Positions 46,322-56,246 of a stretch of DNA of 64,000 bases are shown piece after piece. The number at the start of each line of letters is the position of its first letter. Positions within the stretch are counted from its first letter, which is position 1. The DNA comes from Streptomyces tuirus (GTDB taxonomy: Bacteria > Actinomycetota > Actinomycetes > Streptomycetales > Streptomycetaceae). The notes under the pieces were generated by a model, which had not been told where the DNA came from, searched no databases, and was given only the letters and a program-made list of their open reading frames with translations. A program made the translations under genes and the position numbers. The stretch spans positions 2,360,501 to 2,424,500 of the forward strand of contig JAGTPG010000002.1 in NCBI GenBank assembly GCA_018195615.1, read 5' to 3'.

Positions 46322-47566
46322 GTGCGACAGCGTTCCTTGGTGATTCTTACCTCCGTTCTCACGACCGGAGCTCTGACTCTCACCGCCTGCGGTTCCCGAG
46401 ACGACAGCGGTGACAAGGGCGGAGACAACGGGAGCAGCACCACGCTGACCATCGGCGTGGACGCCCCGCTGTCCGGTGAGAACTCCACCACCGGCCTCGG
46501 CATCCAGTACGGCGCCCAGATCGCCGTCGACGACGCCAACAAGAACAACTGGGTCCCGGGCGTGAAGTTCAAGCTCAAGGCCCTGGACGACAAGGCGCAG
46601 CCCGCCACCGGCCAGTCCAACGCCACCAACATCGTCGGCGACAAGACCGCCGTCGGCGCGGTCGGCCCGCTGAACTCCGGCGTCGCCCAGACGATGCAGC
46701 AGGTCTTCGCCTCGGCCAACATGGTCCAGATCTCCCCGGCGAACACCGCCCCCGAGCTGACCCAGGGCAAGAACTGGCAGACGGACAAGAAGCGTCAGTT
46801 CAAGACGTACTTCCGTACCGCCACCACCGACGAACTCCAGGGCAGCTTCGCGGCCGGCTACGCCTACAACGGCCTCAAGAAGAAGAAGGCCTTCGTCGTC
46901 GACGACAAGCAGACCTACGGCGCCGGCCTCGCGAAGATCTTCAACGAGCAGTTCAAGAAGCTCGGCGGCCAGGTCGTCGCGACCGACCACGTCAACACCG
47001 GCGACAAGGACTTCGGCTCCCTCGTCACGAAGATCAAGAACTCCGGTGCCGACCTGCTCTACTACGGCGGTCAGTACGACGAGTCCGCGCTGATCACCAA
47101 GCAGCTCAAGGACGCCGGCGTCAAGATCCCGCTGTTCGGCGGCGACGGCATGTTCGCCTCCACCTACATCGAGGCCGCCGGCAAGTCCTCCGAGGGTGAC
47201 CTCGCCACCGCGATCGGTGTCCCCGCCGACACCCTGCCCGCGGCCAAGCAGTTCATCCAGACGTACAAGGACAAGGGCTACAAGGGCGACTACGGCGCCT
47301 ACGGCGCCTACGCCTACGACGCCACCACCGCCATCATCAAGGCCGTCAAGGCCGCGGCCGACGCCAACGGCGGCAAGGTGCCCACCGACATCAACGACCT
47401 GCGCTCCAAGGTCGTCGACGGAGTCCAGAAGTCCGACTTCGAGGGCCTCACCGGCAAGATCGCCTTCGACCAGTACGGCGACACCACCAACAAGCAGCTG
47501 ACGGTGTACCAGGTCGAGAAGGGTGCCTGGAAGGACGTCGAGACCGGCACCGCCGACCTGAAGTAG
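46322..47566 (+). CDS. livK: Branched-chain amino acid ABC transporter substrate-binding lipoprotein
   Basis: 414 residues. A lipoprotein signal peptide with lipobox LTAC (C23) precedes a type I periplasmic-binding-protein fold (TIGVDAPLSGENSTTGLGIQYGAQIAVDDAN, VGAVGPLNSGVAQTMQQVFASANM, FRTATTDELQGSFAAGYAY). It captures Leu/Ile/Val-type amino acids outside the membrane and delivers them to LivHM. GTG at 46322 is chosen because AAGGA precedes it; an in-frame GTG at 46307 lacks a site and lengthens the n-region. First gene of the liv cluster, followed by a strong intercistronic hairpin. Confidence 0.96.
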   Translation: MRQRSLVILTSVLTTGALTLTACGSRDDSGDKGGDNGSSTTLTIGVDAPLSGENSTTGLGIQYGAQIAVDDANKNNWVPGVKFKLKALDDKAQPATGQSNATNIVGDKTAVGAVGPLNSGVAQTMQQVFASANMVQISPANTAPELTQGKNWQTDKKRQFKTYFRTATTDELQGSFAAGYAYNGLKKKKAFVVDDKQTYGAGLAKIFNEQFKKLGGQVVATDHVNTGDKDFGSLVTKIKNSGADLLYYGGQYDESALITKQLKDAGVKIPLFGGDGMFASTYIEAAGKSSEGDLATAIGVPADTLPAAKQFIQTYKDKGYKGDYGAYGAYAYDATTAIIKAVKAAADANGGKVPTDINDLRSKVVDGVQKSDFEGLTGKIAFDQYGDTTNKQLTVYQVEKGAWKDVETGTADLK

Positions 47567-47590
47567 TCCCGGCCCCCCACTAGCCACATC

Positions 47591-47632
47591 CGGGCCGCGC
47601 GGGAGGACGACCCCGACCGCGCGGCCCGTTTT
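47591..47632 (+). terminator. Strong hairpin between livK and livH
   Basis: CGGGCCGCGCGG (47591-47602) and CCGCGCGGCCCG (47617-47628) form a perfect 12-bp stem with a 14-nt loop, followed by TTTT. It lies after the livK stop and before livH, so it could reduce read-through and keep livK in excess over the membrane components. Confidence 0.8.
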
Positions 47633-47704
47633 CACACCCCCACACAGCACGTGACCACGCACGCATCCAGTGCACACGACCACCAGCGACATGGAGGCCA
47701 TGCG

Positions 47705-48634
47705 GTGAACACCCTGCCGCAGCAGCTGGCCAACGGGCTGCTTCTCGGCTCGATGTACGGGCTGATCGCCATCGGCTACACGATGGTGTACGGCATCGTC
47801 CAGCTCATCAACTTCGCGCACGGCGAGATCTTCATGACCGGGGCCTTCGGCGCCCTCACGGTCTACTTCTACATCCTGCCCGACGGCACCTCGATGGCCC
47901 TCGCCGTACCGCTGATGCTCCTCGGCGGCGCCCTCGTGGCCATCCTCATCGCCGTCGGAGCGGAACGGTTCGCCTACCGACCACTGCGCGGAGCACCACG
48001 CCTGGCACCGCTCATCACCGCCATCGGCCTCTCCCTGGCCCTCCAGGAAGTCGTCCGCAACTTCTACCCCGGCGCCGACCGCGCCCGCGCCTTCCCCGGC
48101 CTCGACGCCACCCACGACATCGGCTCCGTCACCATCAAGGACGCCGACATCTTCCTCATCCTCGCCGCCGTCATCTGCATGGCCGCCCTGGCGTTGTTCG
48201 TGCGCCGCAGCCGCACCGGCCGCGCCATGCAGGCCACCGCGCAGGACCCCGACACCGCGCAGCTGATGGGCATCGACACCAACCGCATCATCGTCATCGC
48301 CTTCGCCATCGGCGGCTTCTTCGCCGCCGTCGCCGCCGTGGCCTACGGACTCAAGTACGGCAACGTCGACTACCGCATGGGCTTCCTGATGGGTCTGAAG
48401 GCCTTCACCGCGGCCGTCCTGGGCGGCATCGGCAACATCTACGGCGCCATGCTCGGCGGCGTGGTCCTGGGCATCGCCGAGACCCTCGCCTCCGCCTACA
48501 TCGACGAGATCCCCGGCATGCAGCAGCTCGGCGGCCAGAGCTGGGCGAACGTCTGGGCCTTCTGCCTCCTCATCCTCGTGCTCCTCTTCAGGCCACAGGG
48601 CCTGCTCGGCGAGCGCGTCGCGGACAGGGCGTGA
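47705..48634 (+). CDS. livH: Branched-chain amino acid ABC transporter permease
   Basis: 309 residues, about eight spans. It matches LivH: LANGLLLGSMYGLIAIGYTMVYGIVQLINFAHGEIFM, LAPLITAIGLSLALQEVV, RSRTGRAMQATAQDPDTAQLMGIDTNR and AVLGGIGNIYGAMLGGVVLGIAETLAS. GTG at 47705 follows GGAGG and fits the family N-terminus; longer frames upstream are rejected. Forms the channel with LivM. Confidence 0.95.
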   Translation: MNTLPQQLANGLLLGSMYGLIAIGYTMVYGIVQLINFAHGEIFMTGAFGALTVYFYILPDGTSMALAVPLMLLGGALVAILIAVGAERFAYRPLRGAPRLAPLITAIGLSLALQEVVRNFYPGADRARAFPGLDATHDIGSVTIKDADIFLILAAVICMAALALFVRRSRTGRAMQATAQDPDTAQLMGIDTNRIIVIAFAIGGFFAAVAAVAYGLKYGNVDYRMGFLMGLKAFTAAVLGGIGNIYGAMLGGVVLGIAETLASAYIDEIPGMQQLGGQSWANVWAFCLLILVLLFRPQGLLGERVADRA

Positions 48635-48638
48635 TCAC

Positions 48639-50450
48639 ATGACCGAGACGACCAAGACCCCCGCACCGGACGCCGTCCCCACCCCGCCCGCACTGCGCGG
48701 CCTCATCCGGCTGCCCTCCTCGGCCGCACGCGCGCTGGTGCTCGGCGGCGGTATAGCCACCGCGGCCTCCGCGTTCCTCGCCTGGACCTGGACCGACGAG
48801 TTCCCCGGCGACCTCACCATCAACGGCTACCCCGGCGGCCTGCAATGGCTGACCTTCACCGCCGGCGTCCTCACCGCCCTGTTCGCCCTCGCGGCGTACG
48901 GCATCCGCGGCCTGGGCTGGCTGCTGCCCGCCCGCAACAACGCGCCCCTCGTCCTGGGCGCCCTCGGCGGATTCTCCGTCACCTGGTTCACCGTCATCGC
49001 CATCAGCGTCGAACTCGGCGGCGTCGTCAACCTCGAACCCGGCGGTTGGGTCGCGGCCATCGCCTCCCTCCTGCCCGTCATCGGCGCCTTCGCCCTCCCC
49101 CAGGAGCGCACCGGCACCGACGGCACCAAGGAGGCCCTCAAGGCCTACGTCGCCAAGCCCGACCGCATCCCCGCCGCCCGGGCCACCGCGCCCTGGGTGC
49201 AGCGGGCCGTGATCACCGTCGTCACCATCATCGGCCTCGGTGTCTTCACCTACGGCATCGACACCGAGTACGGCGAACTCTTCGTCGGCTACCTCTTCGT
49301 CGTCGTCTTCGCGATGTGGGCCCTGCACACCGCAGGCCTCCTCGACCGCTTCTCCGCACTGGTCGCCGCCAACCGCAGCTTCACCCTCGCCATGGGCTTC
49401 GCCGCGGCCATCGCCTTCCCCTTCACCCAGACCGACGACCACTACGCCAACATCGGCGTCAACATCCTGATCTTCGGAACCGTCGCCCTCGGCCTCAACA
49501 TCGTCGTCGGTCTCGCCGGACTCCTCGACCTCGGCTACGTCGCCTTCCTCGGCGTCGGCGCCTACACCGCCGCCCTCGTCTCCGGCTCCGAGTTCTCCAC
49601 CATCTCCGGCGTCCACCTGCCCTTCTGGGCCTCCGCCCTCGCAGGCGCCGCCGCCTCCCTGGTCTTCGGCGTCCTCATCGGCGCCCCCACCCTGCGCCTG
49701 CGCGGCGACTACCTCGCCATCGTCACCCTCGGCTTCGGTGAGATCTTCCGCATCGCGGTGAACAACATGGACGGCCAGTCCGGACCCGACGTCACCAACG
49801 GCCCGAACGGCATCCCCTCCATCCCCGACCTGAAGATCTTCGGCTTCAACTTCGGCCAGGCCCACGACATCGGCGGATTCACCCTCGGCCGCTTCGCCAA
49901 CTACTACCTGCTCATGGTCCTCATCATGGCCATCGTGGTCCTGGTCTACACGCGTGCCGCCGACTCCCGCATCGGCCGCTCCTGGATCGCCATCCGCGAG
50001 GACGAGACCGCCGCCACCGCCATGGGCATCAACGGCTTCCGCGTCAAACTCATCGCCTTCGCCCTCGGCGCCGCCCTCGCCGGCCTCGCCGGCACCGTCA
50101 GCGCCCACGTCACCTACAGCGTGGTCCCCACGCCGTACCAGTTCGCCGGCTCCACCCCGCCCAACTCCGCGTTCCTCCTGGCCGCGGTCGTCCTCGGCGG
50201 CATGGGCACGGTCGCCGGACCGCTCCTCGGCGCGGCCCTGCTCTACCTGCTTCCCGAGAAGCTCGTCTTCCTCCAGGAGAAGTCGCTCCTCGCCTTCGGT
50301 ATCGCGCTCATCCTGCTGATGCGCTTCCGCCCCGAAGGCATCATCGCCAACCGCCGGCGCCAGCTCGAATTCCACGAGACCGGCCAACTCGACGTACCCA
50401 AACAGACCACGCTGACCGACGAACCGGCCGTCACCAAGGCGGGGGCGTAA
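48639..50450 (+). CDS. livM: Branched-chain amino acid ABC transporter permease, long form
   Basis: 603 residues, longer than E. coli LivM (about 425). The extra N-terminal part holds about four more spans (LVLGGGIATAASAFLAW..., LTALFALAAYGIRGLGWLL, ...TVIAISVELGG). The conserved core follows: IGVNILIFGTVALGLNIVVGLAGLLDLGYVAFLGVGAYTAAL and SWIAIREDETAATAMGINGFRVKLIAFALGAALAGLAGTV. It begins 4 bp after livH. The long N-terminus is typical of actinobacterial forms; the function of the extra segment is unknown. Confidence 0.95.
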   Translation: MTETTKTPAPDAVPTPPALRGLIRLPSSAARALVLGGGIATAASAFLAWTWTDEFPGDLTINGYPGGLQWLTFTAGVLTALFALAAYGIRGLGWLLPARNNAPLVLGALGGFSVTWFTVIAISVELGGVVNLEPGGWVAAIASLLPVIGAFALPQERTGTDGTKEALKAYVAKPDRIPAARATAPWVQRAVITVVTIIGLGVFTYGIDTEYGELFVGYLFVVVFAMWALHTAGLLDRFSALVAANRSFTLAMGFAAAIAFPFTQTDDHYANIGVNILIFGTVALGLNIVVGLAGLLDLGYVAFLGVGAYTAALVSGSEFSTISGVHLPFWASALAGAAASLVFGVLIGAPTLRLRGDYLAIVTLGFGEIFRIAVNNMDGQSGPDVTNGPNGIPSIPDLKIFGFNFGQAHDIGGFTLGRFANYYLLMVLIMAIVVLVYTRAADSRIGRSWIAIREDETAATAMGINGFRVKLIAFALGAALAGLAGTVSAHVTYSVVPTPYQFAGSTPPNSAFLLAAVVLGGMGTVAGPLLGAALLYLLPEKLVFLQEKSLLAFGIALILLMRFRPEGIIANRRRQLEFHETGQLDVPKQTTLTDEPAVTKAGA

Positions 50451-50454
50451 GAAC

Positions 50455-51305
<851 letters not shown>

Positions 51306-51309
<4 letters not shown>

Positions 51310-52021
51310 CCGCACTGCTCGAGGTCGAAGACCTCCGGGTCTCCTACGGCAAGATCGAAGCCGTCAAAGGCATCTCCTTCAGCGTCGAAGCCGGACAGGT
51401 CGTCACCCTCATCGGCACCAACGGCGCCGGCAAGACAACCACCCTGCGCACGCTGTCGGGCCTGCTCAAGCCCACCTCCGGGAAGATCCTCTTCGACGGC
51501 AAGCCCCTCAACGGCGTCCCCGCCCACAAGATCGTCGCCCTCGGCCTCGCCCACTCCCCGAAGGCCGGCACATCTTCCCCCGCCTCACCATCGCCGAGAA
51601 CCTCCAGCTCGGAGCGTTCCTCCGCAAGGACAAGGACGGCATCGAGAAGGACATCCAGCGCGCCTACGACCTCTTCCCCATCCTCGGCGAACGCCGCAAG
51701 CAGGCGGCGGGGACCTTGTCAGGTGGTGAGCAGCAGATGCTCGCCATGGGCCGCGCCCTGATGTCCCAGCCCAAGCTCCTCATGCTCGACGAGCCCTCCA
51801 TGGGCCTCTCCCCGATCATGATGCAGAAGATCATGGCAACGATCTCGGAGCTGAAGTCCCAGGGCACGACCATCCTGCTCGTCGAGCAGAACGCCCAGGC
51901 CGCCCTGTCGCTCGCCGACCACGGCCACGTCATGGAGGTCGGCAACGTCGTCCTCTCCGGCACCGGCCAGGACCTGCTGCACGACGAATCCGTGCGGAAG
52001 GCCTACCTGGGCGAGGACTGA
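51306..52021 (+). CDS. livF: Branched-chain amino acid ABC transporter ATPase (one apparent frameshift)
   Basis: About 238 residues after repair. Walker A GTNGAGKTT and YGKIEAVKGISF at the N-terminus; signature LSGGEQQMLAMGRAL, Walker B LLMLDEPSMGLSP and H-loop LVEQNAQ at the C-terminus. A G is missing at 51560 in a CCGGAAGG context, breaking HSP and EGRHIFPRLTIAENL; adding it gives 239 codons. Since this is the last gene of an otherwise intact transporter operon, a sequencing error is the simplest explanation. Confidence 0.94.
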
Positions 52022-52041
52022 GCCGCCACACCCGTACACGA

Positions 52042-52072
52042 AGAGGCCCGCCCCTGCCAGGGGCGGGCCTCT
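52042..52072. terminator. Bidirectional terminator between livF and the ANTAR regulator
   Basis: AGAGGCCCGCCCCT and AGGGGCGGGCCTCT form a perfect 14-bp stem with a 3-nt loop, midway between two convergent genes. Confidence 0.85.
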
Positions 52073-52084
52073 CGCCTGCTGTCC

Positions 52085-52741
52085 TCAGCCCTTGTTGCCC
52101 TTCTTCTCCTCGGCGTCCTGGATGACAGCCTCAGCGACCTGCTGCATCGACATGCGGCGGTCCATGGAGGTCTTCTGGATCCACCGGAACGCCGCCGGCT
52201 CGCTCAGCCCGTACTCCGTCTGCAGGATCGACTTGGCCCGGTCCACCAGCTTCCGCGTCTCCAGCCGGAGAGTGAGGTCCGCGACCTCCTTCTCCAGCTC
52301 CTTCAGCTCGGTGAAGCGCGAGACGGCCATCTCGATCGCCGGCACGACGTCGGTCTTGCTGAACGGCTTCACGAGATACGCCATGGCACCGGCGTCCCGG
52401 GCACGCTCCACCAGGTCGCGCTGCGAGAAGGCGGTCAGCATCAGCACCGGCGCGATGCTCTCCTCGGCGATCTTCTCGGCCGCGGAGATACCGTCCAGCT
52501 TCGGCATCTTCACGTCGAGAATCACCAGGTCGGGACGGTGCTCACGGGCCAGCTCCACGGCCTGCTCACCGTCACCGGCCTCACCGACGACGGTGTACCC
52601 CTCCTCCTCCAGCATCTCTTTGAGATCGAGCCGGATCAGGGCCTCGTCCTCGGCGATGACGACCCGCGTCGTCATCGGAGGCACGTGCGACTTGTCGTCA
52701 TCAGGCACGTCAACAGGCTGGGGCGACTCGGGGGCGCTCAC
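52085..52741 (-). CDS. ANTAR-domain response regulator
   Basis: 218 residues. An N-terminal receiver domain (acid pocket E31/D32, phosphoacceptor D76 in LVILDVKMPKLDG, conserved Lys in YLVKPF), a connecting helix, and a C-terminal ANTAR RNA-binding domain (LETRKLVDRAKSILQTEYGLSEPAAFRWIQKTSMDRRMSMQQVAEAVI). ANTAR regulators act by antitermination at paired hairpins in target mRNAs. The GTG at 52741 is chosen because AAGGAG precedes it; an internal ATG (codon 23) is possible. No histidine kinase is adjacent. Frame intact. Confidence 0.93.
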   Translation of the reverse strand: MSAPESPQPVDVPDDDKSHVPPMTTRVVIAEDEALIRLDLKEMLEEEGYTVVGEAGDGEQAVELAREHRPDLVILDVKMPKLDGISAAEKIAEESIAPVLMLTAFSQRDLVERARDAGAMAYLVKPFSKTDVVPAIEMAVSRFTELKELEKEVADLTLRLETRKLVDRAKSILQTEYGLSEPAAFRWIQKTSMDRRMSMQQVAEAVIQDAEEKKGNKG

Positions 52742-52842
52742 GTGGGCTCCTTGGTAGGGGCAGGCCGGTACTGCTCCCAGAAGGGTACCTAGCAGCGGGG
52801 ACGCACCGTGAGCGGGTACACTTCTGAACGGCCCCCTGGCCT

Positions 52843-52926
52843 GCCCGGTTGGAGGAATCTGGTCAGACTCGCGGTGCTCAAACCACCGTGCCTTCGGGCA
52901 TGTGGGTTCGAATCCCACACCGGGCA
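52843..52926 (+). tRNA. tRNA-Leu (anticodon CAA)
   Basis: 84 nt. Acceptor stem GCCCGGT/ACCGGGC with discriminator A; anticodon stem CGGTG/CACCG around loop CTCAAAC gives anticodon CAA (codon UUG); class II variable arm GTGCC-TTCG-GGCAT; T-arm GTGGG-TTCGAAT-CCCAC. CCA is not encoded. A TACACT about 20 bp upstream may be the -10. A terminator follows immediately. Confidence 0.95.
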
Positions 52927-52933
52927 CTAGAGA

Positions 52934-52969
52934 AGCGGATGCTCACGTTCTCGTGAACATCCGCTTTTT
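52934..52969 (+). terminator. Terminator of tRNA-Leu
   Basis: AGCGGATG and CATCCGCT (8 bp) plus TCACG and CGTGA (5 bp), with one C/A mismatch between and a TTCT loop, ending in TTTTT. The best canonical intrinsic terminator in the window. Confidence 0.92.
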
Positions 52970-53007
52970 GCTGCACACGGTCACGAGCGATAGCACAGAG
53001 TGGCCAC

Positions 53008-53753
53008 ATGTACGACGTCAGCACACGCAAGCGAGCACTCGCATTGGTGGCCCAGGGCCGCAGCCTGAACTCGGTGAGCCGCGAAACTGGCATCTCACGG
53101 GCCGCGATCCGCTCCTGGCAGGACCGCCTCGAGCCGCTGCCCCGCATGGCGCCTCCGGACCCCGGACCACCTGCCGATGAGCGCGCGTACGCCTACCTGC
53201 TGGGCCTCTATCTCGGCGATGGCTGCGTCAGCGGCCACCCTCGCGGCACCGGCTACTACCTGCGGATCGCGTGCGCGAACTCATGGCCTGGCCTGATCGA
53301 CGCCTGCGAGGTCGCCATGCGTGCCATCAACCCAGCCGGGCGTTCCTACCGCGTTCAGGCGCAGGGCTACGTCTCAGTGGTCGGTTACAGCAAGCACTGG
53401 CCACATCTCTTCCCCCAGCACGGCCCCGGCATGAAACACGAGCGGCGCATCGCACTCGAACCCTGGCAGCAGACGATCGTCGAGAACCACCCCTGGGAGT
53501 TTATCCGGGGCTCATTCACTCCGACGGCTGCCGGATCACCAACTGGACGACCCGCCTCGTCGGCGGCAAGCGGAAACGCTACGAATATCCGCGGTACTTC
53601 TTCACCAACCTCTCGGCCGACATCATCCGGCTCTTCACCAGAGCCCTCGACCAGGTCGGCGTCGACTGGAAGCAGGCAAACGCGTTCAACATCTCCATCG
53701 CCCGCAAAGCCTCCGTCGCCCTCATGGACGCCCACGTAGGCCCCAAGTACTGA
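53008..53753 (+). CDS. HTH-LAGLIDADG protein, homing-endonuclease-like (one apparent frameshift)
   Basis: About 248 residues after repair. An N-terminal helix-turn-helix (residues 5-40, STRKRALALVAQGRSLNSVSRETGISRAAIRSWQ) leads to a double LAGLIDADG fold: first motif YLLGLYLGDG (63-72) and second FIRGLIHSDG (165-174), both keeping the acidic residue. It looks like a free-standing gene and no intein or intron is visible. A G is missing from the run 53507-53510, within the second motif; repair gives 249 codons. It starts 82 bp after tRNA-Leu, a common landing site for mobile DNA. The domain order is opposite to WhiA, where the LAGLIDADG part is N-terminal. It could be a transcription factor evolved from an endonuclease or an active endonuclease. 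Confidence 0.8.
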
Positions 53754-53760
53754 TGACGCC

Positions 53761-55195
53761 CTACCGCGGGCTGTCGTCCTCGCCGATGTGGTGGACTCGG
53801 ACCATGTTCGTGGAGCCGGAGACGCCGGGCGGGGAGCCGGCCGTGATGACCACCGTGTCGCCCTTGGCGCAGCGGCCGTAGCGCAGCAGCAGTTCGTCGA
53901 CCTGGTCGACCATCGCGTCCGTGGAGTCCACGCACGGCCCGAGGAAGGTTTCCACGCCCCACGTCAGGCTGAGCTGGGAGCGCGTCGCCTGGTCGGGGGT
54001 GAAGGCCAGCAACGGGATGGGCGAGCGGTAGCGGGAGAGGCGGCGGGCGGTGTCGCCGGACTGGGTGAAGGCGACCAGGAACTTCGCGCCCAGGAAGTCG
54101 CCCATCTCCGCCGCCGCTCGGGCCACCGCGCCGCCCTGGGTGCGGGGCTTGTTGCGTTCGGTCAGGGGCGGGAGGCCCTTGGCGAGGATGTCTTCCTCCG
54201 CCGCCTCGACGATGCGGGCCATCGTGCGGACGGTCTCGATCGCGTGTTTGCCGACGCTCGTCTCGCCGGAGAGCATCACCGCGTCGGTGCCGTCGATGAC
54301 GGCGTTGGCGACGTCGGAGGCCTCGGCACGGGTGGGGCGGGCGTTGTCGATCATCGAGTCGAGCATCTGGGTGGCGACGATGACCGGTTTGGCGTTGCGC
54401 TTGGCCAGTTTGATCGCGCGCTTCTGGACGATCGGGACCTGTTCGAGGGCATTTCGACGCCGAGGTCGCCGCGGGCCACCATGATGCCGTCGAACGCGGC
54501 GACGATGTCGTCGATGTTCTCGACGGCCTGGGGTTTTTCGACTTTGGCGATGACGGGGAGGCGGCGGCCCTCCTCGTCCATGATGCGGTGGACGTCCTGG
54601 ATGTCGCGGCCGGTGCGGACGAAGGAGAGGGCGATGACGTCGAAGCCGGTGCGCAGGGCCCAGCGGAGGTCGTCCTCGTCTTTTTTGGAGAGGGCGGGGA
54701 CGGAGACGGCGACGCCGGGGAGGTTGAGGCCCTTGTGGTCGGAGATGACGCCGCCCTCGACGACCGTGGTGTGGACGCGGGGGCCGTCGACCTCGGTGAC
54801 CTCCAGGCAGACCTTGCCGTCGTCGACGAGGATGCGTTCGCCGGTGGTCACGTCGGCGGCGAGGCCGGCGTAGGTGGTGCCGCAGGTGTCGCGGTCGCCT
54901 TCGACGCCCTCTTCGACGGTGATGGTGAAGGTGTCGCCGCGTTCAAGGAGTACGGGCCTTCGGTGAAGCGGCCGAGCCGGATTTTCGGGCCTTGAAGGTC
55001 GGCGAGGAGGCCGACGCTGCGGCCGGTCTCGTCGGCGGCCTTTCGCACCCGGTGGTAGCGCTCCTCGTGCTCGGCGTGGCCGCCGTGGCTGAGGTTGAAT
55101 CGGGCGACGTCCATTCCGGCGTCGACCAGGCCTTTGATCTGGTCGTACGAGTCGGTGGCGGGCCCCAGGGTACAGACGATCTTTGCTCGGCGCAT
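53761..55195 (-). CDS. pyk: Pyruvate kinase (two apparent frameshifts)
   Basis: About 478 residues after repair, the usual length. Motifs: RRAKIVCTLGPATDS at the N-terminus, RFNLSHGGHAEHEER, LLADLQGPKIRLG, PVIAKVEKPQAVENID, IMVARGDLGVEMP, LDSMIDNARPTRAEASDVANAVIDGTDAVMLSGETSVGKHAIE. Converts phosphoenolpyruvate and ADP to pyruvate and ATP. Bases are missing at 54447-54449 and 54954-54956; restoring both gives exactly 479 codons. As a core glycolytic gene, real inactivation is unlikely. It converges on the LAGLIDADG gene, 7 bp apart. Confidence 0.95.
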
Positions 55196-55360
55196 GGGTC
55201 CGAGCCTATGAGTTACCGGCGGGTAGAGAATTGGCCGTGCGTGACTACTCAACAGACTTTGCATGAAGCGTTATTGACAAGTGTTGAATTGTGCGGTGGG
55301 GCGCTCCGATGAGCACGCCGGGGGAATTCGGTCGCGTTTTCGGAATTCGCCGCGCAGGGC

Positions 55361-56082
55361 CTACAGTCGCGGCGGCACCATCGTGAAGCGGGCGTTGATC
55401 TGGGCGTGCACGCGCTGGCGCTGGGGTTCGAGGTCGAGGGGGGCCGCGGGGGCGTTCTCTGCGGCGCCCGCGTAGGCCGCGGAGCGCATGCGGCCGCCGG
55501 GGGCCTGGGGGTAGGCGGGTGGGCCGTTCTCGGCGCCGATGTCGGCGAGTTCGACCAGGGCGGCGAGGGTGGTGCCGAGTGCCTCGGCGTACTCGCGGGC
55601 GCGCTGGACGGCTTCCCCTACGGCCTTCTTGCGGGCTTCGCGGTGGGCCGGCGAGTCCGGGCGCAGGGCCCACCAGGGGCCGTCCACACGGGTCAGCTCC
55701 AAGTCGGCGAGGCGGGTGGTGAGTTCGCCGAGGGCGGTGAAGTCGGTGAGTTCGGCGGTGACGTGGACGCTGCCGTGGTAGGTGCGGACGCGTTCGCCCG
55801 GCCGTGTTTGACGAGTTCGGGGGTGATGGAGAACGCGCCGGTCTCCAGGCGTTCGACGGCGTCGCCGTAGGACTTGACGAGGTCGAGGACGCCGGCGTTG
55901 CGGCGGGTGAGGTCGTCGAGGGCGGAGCGGCGGTCGCGGCCGCGGGCGGCGACGGTGATGCCGATGCGGGCGATCTCGGGGTCGACTTCGAGGCGGGCCT
56001 CGCCGCGGACGGCGATGCGGGGGGCGTCGGGTGTGCCGTAGGGAACGGCGGACTGGTTGGCATCTCCGGTGGGCGCGCTCAT
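55361..56082 (-). CDS. SIMPL-domain (DUF541) protein (one apparent frameshift)
   Basis: About 240 residues after repair. The SIMPL core is visible: ARLEVDPEIARIGITVAARGRDRRSALDDLTRRNAGVLDLVKSYG, TGAFSITPELVKHGR, and DSPAHREARKKAVGEAVQRAREYAEALGTTLAALVELAD. No clear signal peptide, unlike many family members, so it may be cytoplasmic. A base is missing at 55797-55799 between HGR and GERVRTYHGS; repair gives 241 codons. Function of the family is unknown; some are periplasmic or interact with signalling proteins. Confidence 0.85.
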
Positions 56083-56191
56083 ACGCCCCACTCTGTCATG
56101 TCTTGGCTGGCCGCAGGCGTGGGGCGGACGATCCCGAGTCATCCAATCGCAACCTGTGGGGACTGTTGCTGACGGTCATGTCCGGGTCAGA

Positions 56192-56216
56192 ATCTACGCG
56201 CGTTATCTACGCGCGT
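56192..56216. promoter_or_regulatory. Two direct repeats upstream of the nucleotidase gene
   Basis: ATCTACGCGCGT occurs at 56192-56203 and 56205-56216 (13-bp period), 30 bp before the start codon. Closely spaced direct repeats are typical of sites for response regulators binding in tandem. The sequence does not match the Streptomyces PHO box that I know. Confidence 0.45.
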
Positions 56217-56246
56217 CGTTCACAGATTCCGCGAGGAGATCCAGTC

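Noticed and set aside
52902..53180. Short protein frames covering the tRNA-Leu end (MGSNPTPGT...; MPGVGFEPTC on the other strand)
   Set aside because: These are translations of the tRNA T-arm, a common false call.
53008..53753. Interpretation as WhiA
   Set aside because: WhiA is longer, has the LAGLIDADG part at the N-terminus and lies near yvcK/rapZ-type genes; the order and context here differ.
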